A DNA stretch of 64,000 bases from Pseudochelatococcus lubricantis (GCF_011762225.1 NZ_JAASQI010000005.1:186001-250000), one strand, 5' to 3'; numbered from the stretch's first letter, positions 19,167 through 28,393 are shown. Notes: generated from the sequence alone by a model not told the origin. Numbers and translations: made by a program.

Positions 19167-19780
19167 AGGTTGCAGCGACCTTCGATATGGAGTCCGCCCT
19201 GCTCGCGCAGGGGTTCGGCCCCGTCGTCGGTATTGACGAGGTGGGGCGCGGGCCGATCGCCGGTCCCGTGGTCGCCGCCGCCGTCGTGCTCGATCCTTCC
19301 TGCGTGCCCGAGGGACTTGCCGATTCCAAGCAGATCGACGGGCGTCGGCGCGGACAATTGTTCGCGCAGATCCTCGCCACAGCCCATGTCGGTATCGCCT
19401 GCGTGCCGGCCGCCGAGATCGACCGCGTCAACATCCGCCAGGCCACGCTGACGGCCATGGCGCGCGCCTTCGCCGCCCTGCCCCTCTTCCCCGCGCCGGA
19501 GCACATGGTCGCGCTGGTGGATGGCAACGACCCGCCGCCGCTTCCCTGCCGGGTGGAGACGATCATCAAGGGGGATGCGCGCATCGCGTCGATCGCCGCC
19601 GCCTCCATCGTGGCGAAGGAGACGCGGGACGGGATGATGCGCCAGCTCGGCACGGTCTATCCCGCCTACGGCTTTGCCGGGCATGTCGGCTATCCGACGC
19701 CGGCCCATAAACGGGCGCTGGCCACGCACGGCCCCTGCCCGTTCCACCGCTTCAGCTTCGCACCGCTGCGCGGCACTTGA
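19151..19780 (+). CDS. rnhB: Ribonuclease HII
   Basis: A 209-residue nuclease that removes ribonucleotides misincorporated in DNA and degrades RNA in RNA-DNA hybrids. The active-site start GIDEVGRGPIAGPV (Asp29, Glu30), the acidic residue in ALVDGND and the C-terminal motif HKRALATHGPCPFHR are all present. The gene begins within the end of the S24 repressor gene (16-base overlap). An alternative later ATG would remove family sequence, so 19151 is kept. Confidence 0.96.
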   Translation: MGQPVKVAATFDMESALLAQGFGPVVGIDEVGRGPIAGPVVAAAVVLDPSCVPEGLADSKQIDGRRRGQLFAQILATAHVGIACVPAAEIDRVNIRQATLTAMARAFAALPLFPAPEHMVALVDGNDPPPLPCRVETIIKGDARIASIAAASIVAKETRDGMMRQLGTVYPAYGFAGHVGYPTPAHKRALATHGPCPFHRFSFAPLRGT

Positions 19781-19848
19781 GAAGCGCCGGCAAGACTGGC
19801 GTCACAGCGGCGAGCGTGAACTGAGCCGCGCCCGCCGCTTCACTACGA

Positions 19849-20334
19849 TTACAGGCTTTCCAGAAGATGTTCGGCGCTCGTCACCTGCACCTGGCCGGCC
19901 GCCTCTTCCACGTTGAGCACCTCGACGACGCCGTCGTTCACCACCATGGCGTAGCGCTGCGAGCGCGGCCCCAGCCCGAAGCCGGAGCCGTCGAACAGCA
20001 GGCCCGTGGCGCGGGCGAAATCGGCGTTGCCGTCGGACAGAAACTCGATTTGCCCGTCTGCGCCCAGCGCCTTCGCCCATGCATCCAGCACGAATGCATC
20101 GTTCGTGCTGGTGATGAGCACGGCGTCTATGCCCTTCTCCTTGAAAGCATCGAGATTGGCGATGAAGCCGGGCGCGTGGTTGCGGTGGCAGGTGGGCGTG
20201 AAGGCGCCGGGCACGCCCACGAGCACGACCCGCCTGCCCTTGAAGATGTCATCGGTGGTGCGAGGCGTGGGCCCTTCGCTGGTCAGGACGCGGAAGGTGA
20301 TTTGCGGCAAACGTTCCCCGACGGCGATGGTCAT
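19849..20334 (-). CDS. 1-Cys peroxiredoxin, Prx5 type
   Basis: A 161-residue thiol peroxidase that reduces hydrogen peroxide and organic peroxides. The peroxidatic cysteine is Cys49 in the motif PGAFTPTCHRNHAPGF; no second cysteine is present, so the sulfenate must be resolved by an outside thiol such as glutathione with glutaredoxin. The start is ATG at 20334; an upstream extension to 20454 has no family sequence. It lies 70 bases downstream of purH in the opposite sense of rnhB. Confidence 0.94.
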   Translation of the reverse strand: MTIAVGERLPQITFRVLTSEGPTPRTTDDIFKGRRVVLVGVPGAFTPTCHRNHAPGFIANLDAFKEKGIDAVLITSTNDAFVLDAWAKALGADGQIEFLSDGNADFARATGLLFDGSGFGLGPRSQRYAMVVNDGVVEVLNVEEAAGQVQVTSAEHLLESL

Positions 20335-20404
20335 GGCTTCATCCCTGAATGATGTGAACCTGTGGCTGGACTGTCGGGACCATATCACCCGATTTCGCCA
20401 CAAT

Positions 20405-21997
20405 TCAATGGCGGAAATGCCGATGCCCCGTGAACACCATCGCCAGGCCGGCATCGTCGGCGGCGCGAATCACCTCGTCGTCGCGGATGGAGCCGCCGGG
20501 CTGGATCACAGCCGTCGCGCCCGCCTCCGCCGCCGCAAGCAATCCGTCGGCGAAGGGGAAGAACGCATCCGACGCCACGACGGAACCCTTCGCGAAGCTC
20601 TCCGTCGCGCCTGCGGCGGTCGCCGCCTCCTGCGCCTTCCATGCGGCGATGCGCGACGAATCGACCCGGCTCATCTGGCCGGCGCCGATGCCTACCGTCG
20701 CGCCGTCCCGCGCATAGACGATCGCGTTCGATTTCACGTGCTTGGCGACGCGGAAGGCGAAACGCAGGTCGGCGAGTTCCGCCTCGGTGGGCACGCGCCG
20801 CGTCACGACGCGCAGATCCATGTCGTCGACCACGGCGTTGTCGCGTGTCTGCGCCAGGAAGCCGCCGGCGACGGTGCGCACGGCAAGCCCGCCGCCGCGC
20901 GGATCGGGCAGGCCTCCGGCGAGCAGCAGCCGCAGGTTCTTCTTCCCGGCGACGATGGCGATGGCCTCCTCCGTCGCGTCGGGGGCGATGATCACTTCCG
21001 TGAAGATGGAGACGATGCGTTGCGCCGCCTCGGCGTCGAGCGTGCGGTTCAGCGCCACCACGCCGCCGAAGGCGGAGACGGAATCGCAACGCAGCGCCTT
21101 TTCGTACGCCTCGGCGAGGGAGTCTCCCTCGGCGACGCCGCAGGGGTTGGCGTGCTTCACGATGACCACGGCCGCCGTGCGCTGCGGATCGAACTCCGCC
21201 ACCGCTTCATAGGCGGCGTCCGTATCGTTGATGTTGTTGAAGGACAGCTGCTTGCCCTGCAGCTGGCGCGCGGTGGAGACGCCGGGCCGCTGCTCGGGCG
21301 TGGCGTAGAAGGCCGCCTGCTGGTGCGGGTTCTCGCCATAGCGCAGGTCGAGCGCGCGCCGGCCGCCGATGGCGCGGAAGTCGGGCGTGCCGATCCCCTC
21401 GATGCCGGCGAACCAGTTCGACACCGCCGCGTCGTAGGCGGCGGTGCGCGCATAGGCCTTCTGTGCCAGCCGCCGGCGCAGGGGCAACGTGGTGGCGCCA
21501 CCGTTGGCGGCGAGTTCCGCAAGCAGGGCCTCGTAGTCGGCGGGATCGACGATGACCGCCACGTCCGCGTGATTCTTGGCTGCGGCGCGAATCATGGCCG
21601 GGCCGCCGATATCGATGTTCTCGATGCAGTCGTCGAACGAGCCGCCGCGCGCCACCGTCTCCTCGAAGGGATAGAGGTTCACCACCACGAGGTCGATGGT
21701 CGAAATGCCGTGCGCCAGCATGGCCGCCTGATGCTCGGGGTTGCCGCGCACGGCAAGGATGCCGCCGTGGATAGCCGGATGCAGCGTTTTGACGCGCCCG
21801 TCCATCATCTCGGGAAACTGCGTGACCTCCGCCACGTCCTTCGCCGCGAGGCCTGCCTCCACGAGCGCCTTGTGCGTGCCGCCCGTCGAGATCAGCGCGA
21901 TGCCGCGCTGCGCCAGCGCGCTGGCGAAGCCGATGAGGCCCGACTTGTCCGAGACGGACAGAAGGGCGCGCGTGATGATTTTGCGATCATGGGGCAT
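20405..21997 (-). CDS. purH: Bifunctional AICAR transformylase/IMP cyclohydrolase
   Basis: A 530-residue enzyme for the last two steps of IMP synthesis. The N-terminal MGS-like IMP cyclohydrolase domain ([32 protein letters not shown]) is followed by the AICAR formyltransferase domain, with [13 protein letters not shown] and the catalytic [14 protein letters not shown]. The start is ATG at 21997, giving the usual 10-12 residues before the conserved ALLSVSDK; an in-frame start at 22042 is possible but has a worse context. It follows the heparinase-like gene. Confidence 0.97.
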   Translation of the reverse strand: MPHDRKIITRALLSVSDKSGLIGFASALAQRGIALISTGGTHKALVEAGLAAKDVAEVTQFPEMMDGRVKTLHPAIHGGILAVRGNPEHQAAMLAHGISTIDLVVVNLYPFEETVARGGSFDDCIENIDIGGPAMIRAAAKNHADVAVIVDPADYEALLAELAANGGATTLPLRRRLAQKAYARTAAYDAAVSNWFAGIEGIGTPDFRAIGGRRALDLRYGENPHQQAAFYATPEQRPGVSTARQLQGKQLSFNNINDTDAAYEAVAEFDPQRTAAVVIVKHANPCGVAEGDSLAEAYEKALRCDSVSAFGGVVALNRTLDAEAAQRIVSIFTEVIIAPDATEEAIAIVAGKKNLRLLLAGGLPDPRGGGLAVRTVAGGFLAQTRDNAVVDDMDLRVVTRRVPTEAELADLRFAFRVAKHVKSNAIVYARDGATVGIGAGQMSRVDSSRIAAWKAQEAATAAGATESFAKGSVVASDAFFPFADGLLAAAEAGATAVIQPGGSIRDDEVIRAADDAGLAMVFTGHRHFRH

Positions 21998-22083
21998 GGG
22001 ACAGGTCCAGCTCAAGGAAAAGGCGTATTCCGACAAGAACATCCGGCCGGGCGGAGAATTCGCTCCACGACGTGGCTCTAACC

Positions 22084-22113
22084 CATTTTTCCCGCTGGCG
22101 GAACGGAAAAATG
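22084..22113. repeat. Inverted repeat between the heparinase-like gene and purH
   Basis: CATTTTTCC (22084-22092) and GGAAAAATG (22105-22113) form a perfect 9-bp inverted repeat around a 12-base centre. It lies in the 143-bp gap upstream of purH and lacks a downstream T-run, so it could be an operator, an mRNA-processing hairpin or a weak terminator. Confidence 0.45.
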
Positions 22114-22140
22114 CCGCAATGCAGCCACGCGGGCGCGCCG

Positions 22141-23901
22141 TTACACCTCCAGCCGCGAGAAGCGCCAGCGCAGCAGCGTCACTTCGGCAGGGTCGACGGT
22201 GACGACGATCTGCTCTCCGCGCCGGGCGCCGTCGACAGCCGAGAGGAACACGCTTTCCTCGATGGAGAGCGTGCCGTGTTCGGCCTCGAAGGACCAGCCC
22301 TGCCCGTCCGGCAGCAGCATCAGCACGGAATGGCCGTCGTGCGAGCGGCTGGTGCGCACGAGCGGGTGCAGGTGAAAGCGCACTGTCGCGGCGGCCGCTT
22401 CCTGCATCGGGTCGGCGGCGATGAACGCATCCTCGCCGTCCAGCGTGCCGCGCGCGCCGTCCAGCCGCCAGCGCCGCTGGTGGACGAGGCCGAAGCGCGC
22501 GCTGTAGCCGTCATGCGCGGCGCCCAGCGTCTGGGTGCCGGAGGACGCCGCGCCGCGGTTGACCTCGATATTTTCGATGCCGCCCAGGATGGGCGTGCCG
22601 AGCCAGCGGCCCAGCCAGCGTTCGAGGCGCGCCGCGAGCGACGCGCCGCTCCCCGCCCCCGCGAACAGGCAGGACGACGTGTCGCCCACGGTCACCGTGG
22701 AATGCGCGGCGGTGGAGCGCGCTGCGAAAAGCGGAAACAGGCTGCCGTGGCGCGGCGCGCCGCAGTTGACGATGAGGCGCGAGCGCCCCACGCTCAGCTC
22801 GAAGGAGAGGCAGCCCGCGTGCGCCTCCGTCGAGCAGGCGGGCGGCGGCGGCGCGCCCACGTCCGCGATCAGCACGAGGTCCTCCGCCTCCAGCCGCTCG
22901 TAGCCGGAATGGGGCGCGTGCTGGATAGCGCGCGAGCGCGTGTCGTCGTAGGCCAGCAGCGTCGCGATGAGGTCGACCTGCGTGCGGCCCATGCCGTTGA
23001 ACAGGGCCAGCGATCCCTCGCCATGGCGGAACATGCGCAGCATCGGCATCATGCGGTCGATGGCGCCCAGCATCTGCGGCGGCGGCGAAACCCCGCGCGC
23101 CGCATAGACCTGCCGCAGCGGTAGCAGTTCCGTAAGCAGGGTGACGAGTACGCGCGGGTTGCGGCTGATGTGGCCGCCGTCCGGCAGGATCTGGCGCGCC
23201 AGTTCCTCCCCCAGCTTGCGGCTGGCGTTGCGCTGCAGGCGGCCGAGATTGTCGAGGCACAACCCGGCCATGGCGAGCGCGATCAGCGCCAGCAGCTTCT
23301 TCTCGCCCTGCAGCGCGCCGCAGACGCTGCCCGAGAGCTGGCGCACGCCGCGCGCCAGCGCGCGCATGAAGCGGCGGTAAAAGGCATGGTCGGCGCCGTC
23401 CAGCACCAGCGGCGACTGGCTCAGGAAGACGAGCAGGCGCCGCGCGACGACGGCCGGCCGGGTGGCGATGCCCCGCCGGTCCAGCCGCGCCGCGAGGAAA
23501 TCGTCGACGAGTGCGCGGGCGTTGGCGCGCGCGAGTGCAGAATCCGCCGCCCCGAGGTGCCGCAGCCAGGTGAAGCCCGCCAGCGCCTCCGCCCAGGCTT
23601 CGGACGGCGGCTCGACCTCGAAGGGCGAACGCCCGCGGCAGTCGATGCTCTGCCCGGCGAGCGAGAAATGGCCGGCATAAATGTCGGAGGCTTCCGTGGG
23701 ATCGGCCGTGCGCAGGTCCTGCGGCGCTATCACGACCCGCTCGGGCGCGCGGCGGCGCAGCGCATCCAGCGTCTCGAAAGTTCGCAGGACAGTGCCGAGC
23801 GCCAGCCGCCCCGCCTTGGCGAGGGCGAGCTGATAGAGCCGCAACCGGTGCTGGTCTACCCCCACGACGTCCGACAGTCCTTTCCGCGCCCCGACTCGCA
23901 A
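22141..23901 (-). CDS. Heparinase II/III-family protein
   Basis: A 586-residue protein of the heparinase II/III family (alpha-helical toroid at about 60-320, beta-sandwich at about 340-586). Rhizobial members commonly sit next to purH. No signal peptide is visible. The middle part has [17 protein letters not shown] and the C-terminal part [13 protein letters not shown], both typical of this bacterial branch. Polysaccharide lyase activity is known for distant relatives; the substrate of this branch is unknown. A possible role in envelope polysaccharide turnover is inference only. Confidence 0.88.
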   Translation of the reverse strand: MRVGARKGLSDVVGVDQHRLRLYQLALAKAGRLALGTVLRTFETLDALRRRAPERVVIAPQDLRTADPTEASDIYAGHFSLAGQSIDCRGRSPFEVEPPSEAWAEALAGFTWLRHLGAADSALARANARALVDDFLAARLDRRGIATRPAVVARRLLVFLSQSPLVLDGADHAFYRRFMRALARGVRQLSGSVCGALQGEKKLLALIALAMAGLCLDNLGRLQRNASRKLGEELARQILPDGGHISRNPRVLVTLLTELLPLRQVYAARGVSPPPQMLGAIDRMMPMLRMFRHGEGSLALFNGMGRTQVDLIATLLAYDDTRSRAIQHAPHSGYERLEAEDLVLIADVGAPPPPACSTEAHAGCLSFELSVGRSRLIVNCGAPRHGSLFPLFAARSTAAHSTVTVGDTSSCLFAGAGSGASLAARLERWLGRWLGTPILGGIENIEVNRGAASSGTQTLGAAHDGYSARFGLVHQRRWRLDGARGTLDGEDAFIAADPMQEAAAATVRFHLHPLVRTSRSHDGHSVLMLLPDGQGWSFEAEHGTLSIEESVFLSAVDGARRGEQIVVTVDPAEVTLLRWRFSRLEV

Positions 23902-24143
23902 TGCGGGCCGAACGCGCCCTAAATGATACGCCGAGGGCCTTTGATAAAGCGAAAAAGTTAATTGAACCGTATCTGTGGCCCCATGGTGGTCATATATGAC
24001 GCGCTCGCTCCTGGACGGGCGGCGGGCTGGAAAAATCGGCTTGACAAATGACGTGGCCGGTGGTGGAGATAGCCAGCTTGAAGCGAAGTTCCGGTCGCTT
24101 CATGGGCGTGCTTCAACACAACGCAAGTGGCGGACAGTCGGTG
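23902..24143 (+). other. Intergenic region upstream of the asd leader
   Basis: Divergent promoter region between the heparinase-like gene and asd. It holds a consensus -35 hexamer TTGACA at 24041-24046 pointing toward asd; the -10 about 17-18 bases on (near 24064-24070) is poor. No coding sequence is convincing here. AT-rich sequence at 23940-23970 probably contains the promoter of the leftward gene. Confidence 0.45.
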
Positions 24144-24215
24144 ATGGCTCTCGTTATTACGAAAAAAACGAAAACCATCTTTGTTGTCACGACGATTACG
24201 TCGACGACACGCTGA
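24144..24215 (+). CDS. Threonine-rich leader peptide upstream of asd
   Basis: An ATG-to-TGA frame of 23 codons lying 102 bases before the asd start. Eight of the 23 residues are Thr, with three Ile, three Val and three Lys; residues 12-22 read IFVVTTITSTT, very like the enterobacterial thr operon leader peptide. Asd makes the common precursor of Thr, Ile, Met and Lys, so the codon content matches end products of the pathway. No strong Shine-Dalgarno is seen; a GGCGGA lies about 12 bases upstream. The frame has no other plausible purpose. The role as an attenuation sensor is inferred from composition and position. Confidence 0.72.
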   Translation: MALVITKKTKTIFVVTTITSTTR

Positions 24216-24300
24216 CCTCTGCCCTCGTTCCCGGACCTCTCTCCCCCAGGCACGAGAGAGGTGATGCCGAAGGCGGCATCGGTTCCCCGGGAGAGGTTGA
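24215..24300 (+). promoter_or_regulatory. asd: Candidate attenuator with alternative pairings before asd
   Basis: Directly after the leader peptide there are two similar pyrimidine segments, ACCTCTGCC (24215-24223, beginning at the last base of the leader stop) and ACCTCTCTC (24235-24243). Two purine segments can pair with them: GAGAGAGGT (24254-24262) and GGGAGAGGT (24289-24297). The 24235/24254 pair makes a 9-bp hairpin. A separate perfect 7-bp hairpin GATGCCG-AAGG-CGGCATC lies at 24263-24280. The last segment is six bases from the asd ribosome site (AGGAG at 24303). There is no T-run, so control may be translational or use a GC-rich terminator. Confidence 0.55.
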
Positions 24301-24317
24301 ACAGGAGATATCGTACA

Positions 24318-25352
24318 ATGGGCTTCAAGATCGCCGTGGTTGGCGCCACCGGTAATGTGGGCCGTGAAATCCTCGACATTCTGGCCGAGCGCGCGTTCCC
24401 GGTGAGCGAGGTCGTGGCCCTCGCCTCGCGCCGCAGCATGGGACAGGAAGTTTCCTTCGGCGACAAGACGTTGAAGGCCAAGGACCTTGCCACCTACGAT
24501 TTCTCCGATACCGATATCTGCCTGATGTCCGCCGGCGGCGACGTCTCGCGCGAGTGGGCGCTGAAGATCGGCGCGCAGGGCGCGGTCGTCATCGATAACT
24601 CCTCCGCCTGGCGTTACGACAGCGACGTGCCGCTGATCGTGCCCGAGGTGAATGCGGATGCGATCGTTGGCTTCTCGAAGAAGAACATCATCGCCAACCC
24701 CAATTGCTCCACCGCCCAGCTCGTTGTCGCGCTGAAGCCGCTGCATGACGCGGCGACCATCCGGCGCGTCGTCGTCTCCACCTATCAGTCGGTTTCGGGC
24801 GCGGGCAAGGATGCGATGGACGAGCTGTTCTCGCAGACGCGCGCCGTCTTCACGACCGGCGAGGTCAAGCCCGGCAAGTTCACCAAGCGCATCGCCTTCA
24901 ACGTCATTCCCCACATCGACGTGTTCATGGAAGACGGTTACACGAAGGAAGAGTGGAAGATGATGGCCGAGACGAAGAAGATTCTCGACCCCGCCATCAA
25001 GCTCACCGCCACCGCCGTGCGCGTGCCGGTGTTCATCTCGCATTCGGAAGCCGTGAACGTGGAGTTCGAGAAGCCGATCACGGCGGACGAGGCGCGTGAA
25101 ATCCTGCGTCAGGCGCCGGGTTGCCTCGTCATCGACAAGCGCGAGAACGGCGGCTACATCACGCCTCACGAGGCGGCCGGCGAGGATCCGACCTATATCT
25201 CGCGCATCCGCGAGGACGCCACTGTCGAGAACGGCCTTGCCTTCTGGGTCGTGGCGGACAACCTGCGCAAGGGCGCGGCGCTGAACGCGGTGCAGATCGC
25301 GGAAGTTCTGATCAACCGCAAGCTCATCAGCCCGCGCCAGCAGGCGGCCTGA
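24318..25352 (+). CDS. asd: Aspartate-semialdehyde dehydrogenase
   Basis: A 344-residue NADPH-dependent enzyme that reduces aspartyl phosphate to aspartate semialdehyde, the branch point to Lys/DAP, Met, Thr and Ile. The N-terminal Rossmann motif VVGATGNVGREIL, catalytic Cys130 (NPNCSTAQ), the SGAGKDAMDEL loop and the substrate-binding RVPVFISHSEAVNVEF are all present. The start at ATG 24318 has AGGAGAT nine bases before it. It is preceded by the Thr-rich leader and followed by a strong terminator, so it is a single-gene unit. Confidence 0.97.
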   Translation: MGFKIAVVGATGNVGREILDILAERAFPVSEVVALASRRSMGQEVSFGDKTLKAKDLATYDFSDTDICLMSAGGDVSREWALKIGAQGAVVIDNSSAWRYDSDVPLIVPEVNADAIVGFSKKNIIANPNCSTAQLVVALKPLHDAATIRRVVVSTYQSVSGAGKDAMDELFSQTRAVFTTGEVKPGKFTKRIAFNVIPHIDVFMEDGYTKEEWKMMAETKKILDPAIKLTATAVRVPVFISHSEAVNVEFEKPITADEAREILRQAPGCLVIDKRENGGYITPHEAAGEDPTYISRIREDATVENGLAFWVVADNLRKGAALNAVQIAEVLINRKLISPRQQAA

Positions 25353-25440
25353 TCCCTTCCGCCAGCCGGATAAAGCAGTTTCAGCAAAGGCGGATACTGC
25401 TTTTGCGCCCGGTGTGAAAACAAAGAAATGGCCTGGGCAA

Positions 25441-25471
25441 ATGCGCCGTCCCCGCGACGGCGCATTTTTTT
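25441..25471 (+). terminator. Rho-independent terminator of asd
   Basis: A perfect 10-bp stem ATGCGCCGTC/GACGGCGCAT with a five-base loop (CCCGC), followed by seven T residues. It abuts the stop codon of the convergent XRE gene. Confidence 0.93.
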
Positions 25472-25832
25472 ATGGATCTTCGGCGTCCGGGTTGCCGTGC
25501 GTTTCGCGGGTGTGGCGCGCCATGGTTTCCGCCAGCGCGACGAGCAGCGAAAGCTCGCGCTCGGGAATGGCCCGGGCAACGGAAACGAGACGGTCTATGG
25601 AACTGGAGCGGGGCGTGGCGGCCTCGCCTTCGGGCGAGAGCCCGAGAAGCCAGTTCGGCGTGGTGCCGAGCGTGTGGGCGATCCGCATCAGCGTCGCGAG
25701 GTCGGGTTCGCTGCGCCCAGCTGCATAATGAGCATAGCGGCGTTCGTCCAATCCGCATCGCCGCGCAGCTTCGGCATTCGATATGCCGAGGTGCTCCGCA
25801 CGCTCTTTCAGCTTTCGTGCAAAAACGTCCAT
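25470..25832 (-). CDS. XRE/Cro-CI-family transcriptional regulator
   Basis: A 120-residue protein with an N-terminal helix-turn-helix (about 1-65; LGISNAEAARRCGLDERRYAHYAAGRSEPDLATLMRIA, shown here only as markers LGISNAEAARRC and ERRYAHYAAGRSEPD). A helical C-terminal tail follows, with a possible dimer helix at ERELSLLVALAETMA. The start codon touches a perfect palindrome (25832-25850), which suggests autorepression at its own translation or transcription start. It diverges from a small membrane-protein gene. No toxin partner is obvious, so it is not called an antitoxin. Confidence 0.85.
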   Translation of the reverse strand: MDVFARKLKERAEHLGISNAEAARRCGLDERRYAHYAAGRSEPDLATLMRIAHTLGTTPNWLLGLSPEGEAATPRSSSIDRLVSVARAIPERELSLLVALAETMARHTRETHGNPDAEDP

Positions 25833-25913
25833 AGGAACATTTTGTTCCTAAATGACGCCAATATTGCTACGAACAAATTTGGATGGTATAGGTACGAATT
25901 TGCACCTTTGTTC
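25832..25913. promoter_or_regulatory. Palindromic operator cluster between XRE gene and small membrane-protein gene
   Basis: TAGGAACA-TTT-TGTTCCTA (25832-25850) is a perfect 8-bp inverted repeat touching the XRE start codon. Two more cores of the same type, GAACA at 25871-25875 and TGTTC at 25909-25913, form a wider inverted pair (GAACAAA and TTTGTTC). All lie in an AT-rich 98-bp divergent region. The likely reader is the XRE protein itself, by position. Confidence 0.65.
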
Positions 25914-25930
25914 ATAGGATCGTATCGACC

Positions 25931-26266
25931 ATGACGTGGACAGCCGCCATCTGGGTCACCTGCACGATGCCGATCTGGGGAGTGGCGCTCGTCTTCGGCT
26001 GGCAATATGCCATCTGTCCGCACCTGATCCCCGCGCGCAGGATCGAGGCCTTGGCCGACCTGATGCTCGCGGCTCACGGCGAGGATGCGGAACACGAAGC
26101 TTTCGAAAAAGAGGTGGACGCCTGGTATCGCAGTGACCTGCGGGCGCAGGGCGCGTGGCGGCGCATACGCCGCAGCCTGCGGCGCCGTGGCCGACCGGCG
26201 GCATCGGCCCACGCAACGTCCATAACGGGAAGCGCCCCGCACATGGCCCGCCGCGCATCCCGTTAA
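25931..26266 (+). CDS. Small hypothetical membrane protein
   Basis: A 111-residue frame not matched to a known family. It has one hydrophobic N-terminal segment (about 4-28, AAIWVTCTMPIWGVALVFGW), a short acidic helical stretch (about 45-65, HGEDAEHEAFEKEVDAWY) and a strongly basic C-terminus. The ribosome site is weak (AGGAT 11 bases before the ATG). Its position opposite the XRE regulator, sharing the operator region, favours a real gene controlled by that regulator. Function unknown. Confidence 0.5.
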   Translation: MTWTAAIWVTCTMPIWGVALVFGWQYAICPHLIPARRIEALADLMLAAHGEDAEHEAFEKEVDAWYRSDLRAQGAWRRIRRSLRRRGRPAASAHATSITGSAPHMARRASR

Positions 26267-26289
26267 CAGTGACAGGCGGGTATGGGACG

Positions 26290-26841
26290 TTATGCCCGGA
26301 TGTGAGTCAGCGCCGCGAAGTGCGCCACCACCTGCTCATATACGCGCCGCTTGAACGGCACGATCAGCTCCGGCAGGTGCTGCGCCTCTTCCCAGCGCCA
26401 TGCATCGAATTCCGGCGGCACGCTGCCGTCGCCGGGGTGCAGCACGTCGATTTCCGATTCGTCGCCGGTGAAGCGCATGGCGAACCATTTCTGCTTCTGC
26501 CCGCGGAATTTGCCCCGCAGGCCAATGCCGATCTGGTCTTCCGGCAGGTCGTAAGTCAGCCAGTCGGGCGTCTGGGCGAGAACCTCGACGGAGCGCACGT
26601 TCGTTTCCTCGAACAGCTCGCGCCGCGCCGCGTCCAGCAGGTCCTCATGCTTGTCGACGCCGCCCTGCGGCATCTGCCAAGTGTAGGCAGGCGGCACCGT
26701 TCCCTCGGCGATGTCGCCCTTCTGGCGGGAGCCGATGAATACCCTGCCGACTTTGTTGAGCAGCATCACGCCCACACATGCGCGATAGGGCAAATCCTCT
26801 GCCCGCACCTTCCCGCGAATGTGATTGACCTTGTCCGACAT
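26290..26841 (-). CDS. rppH: RNA pyrophosphohydrolase (Nudix)
   Basis: A 183-residue Nudix hydrolase that converts 5'-triphosphate mRNA ends to monophosphates and so starts RNase E-dependent decay. The Nudix box spans residues 60-82 ([20 protein letters not shown]). The family features [10 protein letters not shown] and WQMPQGGVD near the N-terminus distinguish RppH/IalA from other Nudix enzymes. It lies downstream of ctpA, an order conserved in rhizobia. Confidence 0.93.
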   Translation of the reverse strand: MSDKVNHIRGKVRAEDLPYRACVGVMLLNKVGRVFIGSRQKGDIAEGTVPPAYTWQMPQGGVDKHEDLLDAARRELFEETNVRSVEVLAQTPDWLTYDLPEDQIGIGLRGKFRGQKQKWFAMRFTGDESEIDVLHPGDGSVPPEFDAWRWEEAQHLPELIVPFKRRVYEQVVAHFAALTHIRA

Positions 26842-26911
26842 GGCGCCGCCCCGTCCGCTATCAACCGCCGATCGGGGGGCACACTAGCCGGAAAAGCTCA
26901 CCCGGGGAAGG

Positions 26912-28393
26912 TCATTCCCCGTCCTTTTTCGTGTCGCCGCCGTCGACGGCCGGCTTGTCAGCCGGCTTCGCGGCGTCCTTCTTGCCGGTCACATTGGCGG
27001 CCGATTCGGTCTTCGTGCCGGCATCGGCATTCACCTTGCGCACCACAAGCGCCGGGTTCTCGACACCGCGCAGCAGGTCATAGGCGGCATTGAGCTGCGT
27101 GTCCTGCGTCGGATCGGTCGGAACGTAGGCGGAGGAGCCGGAGGCCTCCTCCTTCTTGCTGTCGGTCGCCTCGACTTCCGTCGCGGCGCTCTTGTCCGCG
27201 CTGGCGTCCTCGCCGTTCTTCAGGTGGCCGCGCAGCCCCGCCTCACCCTTGATCTGGTCCTTGCCCTTGAGATCGTCGGGAATGACTTCCTCGATGATGA
27301 AATCGGGCTCGATGCCCTTGGCCTGAATCGAGCGGCCGGACGGCGTGTAATAGCGGGCCGTGGTGAGGCGCAGCGCCCCGTTCTGGCCAAGCGGAATGAT
27401 GGTCTGCACGGACCCCTTGCCGAACGAGCGCGTGCCGATCAGCTTGGCGCGCTGGTGGTCCTGCAGGGCGCCCGCCACGATCTCGGACGCCGAGGCCGAT
27501 CCGCCGTTGACCAGCACCACGAGCGGCTTGCCCTTCGTGATGTCGCCCGAGCGGGCGTTGAAGCGCTGCGTCTCGTCGAGGTTGCGCCCCCGCGTCGAGA
27601 CGATCTCGCCACGCTCCAGGAAGGCGTCGGAGACAAGCACCGCCTGATCCAGCAGGCCGCCAGGGTTGTTGCGCAGGTCGATGACGAAGCCCTTCAGCTT
27701 GTCGGCCGGGATTTCCTTGGTCAGCTTCTCGACGGCGCTGCTCAGGTTGTCGAACGTCTGTTCGTTGAACTGCGTGATGCGCAGATACCCGATGTCGCCC
27801 TTGTTCTCGAAACGCACGGAGCGGATGCGGATGATGTCGCGCTTCAGCTTGACCTCGAACGGCTCGCTTCGTCCGGTGCGCTGGATCTTCAGCGTGACCT
27901 CGGAATCGACCGCGCCGCGCATCTTCTCGACCGCCTGGTTGATGGTGAGCCCCTGCACGGGTTCGTTATCGATGGCGACGATGAGATCGTTTGCCAGAAT
28001 GCCCGCGCGCGCGGCCGGCGTTTCATCGATGGGGCTCACGACCTTGACGAGGCCGTCCTCCATCGTCACCTCGATGCCGAGCCCGCCGAAGGAGCCGCGC
28101 GTCTGCACCTGCATGTCGCGGTAGCTCTTCGCGTCCATGTAGCTGGAGTGCGGATCGAGCGACGACAGCATGCCGGTGACGGCCGATTCGATCAGCTTGC
28201 TCTCATCCGGCTTTTCGACGTAGTCGCTGCGCACCTTGTCGAAGACATCGCCGAACAGCGTGAGCTGCCGGTAGGTGTCCACGGAAGCGGCGATGGCGCT
28301 CGTACTGGAAAACAGCCGTGACTGCGTGCCCACGACCGCCACACCCGCGCCGATGAGGGCACCCACCATCACGAGAGAAATCTTGCGCATCAT
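26912..28393 (-). CDS. ctpA: C-terminal processing protease (S41)
   Basis: A 493-residue periplasmic tail-specific protease that trims or degrades envelope proteins. Signal anchor at about 4-24; PDZ domain at about 95-185 (GGLGIEVTMEDGLVKVVSPI); protease core with Ser301 (GGSASASEIV) and Lys326 (SFGKGSVQT), 25 residues apart as in the Ser-Lys dyad of this family. The C-terminal 90 residues are Lys/Ala/Asp-rich and probably disordered. The ATG at 28393 shares ATGA with the stop of the EnvC-like gene, so the two are coupled. Confidence 0.95.
   Translation of the reverse strand: MMRKISLVMVGALIGAGVAVVGTQSRLFSSTSAIAASVDTYRQLTLFGDVFDKVRSDYVEKPDESKLIESAVTGMLSSLDPHSSYMDAKSYRDMQVQTRGSFGGLGIEVTMEDGLVKVVSPIDETPAARAGILANDLIVAIDNEPVQGLTINQAVEKMRGAVDSEVTLKIQRTGRSEPFEVKLKRDIIRIRSVRFENKGDIGYLRITQFNEQTFDNLSSAVEKLTKEIPADKLKGFVIDLRNNPGGLLDQAVLVSDAFLERGEIVSTRGRNLDETQRFNARSGDITKGKPLVVLVNGGSASASEIVAGALQDHQRAKLIGTRSFGKGSVQTIIPLGQNGALRLTTARYYTPSGRSIQAKGIEPDFIIEEVIPDDLKGKDQIKGEAGLRGHLKNGEDASADKSAATEVEATDSKKEEASGSSAYVPTDPTQDTQLNAAYDLLRGVENPALVVRKVNADAGTKTESAANVTGKKDAAKPADKPAVDGGDTKKDGE

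Noticed and set aside
20006-22081. 691-codon plus-strand frame over purH
   Set aside because: Shadow of purH on the other strand; no ribosome site and no family features.
25470-26266. Toxin-antitoxin pair made of the XRE protein and the small membrane protein
   Set aside because: The genes are divergent rather than in one operon, and the small protein does not resemble a known toxin family.
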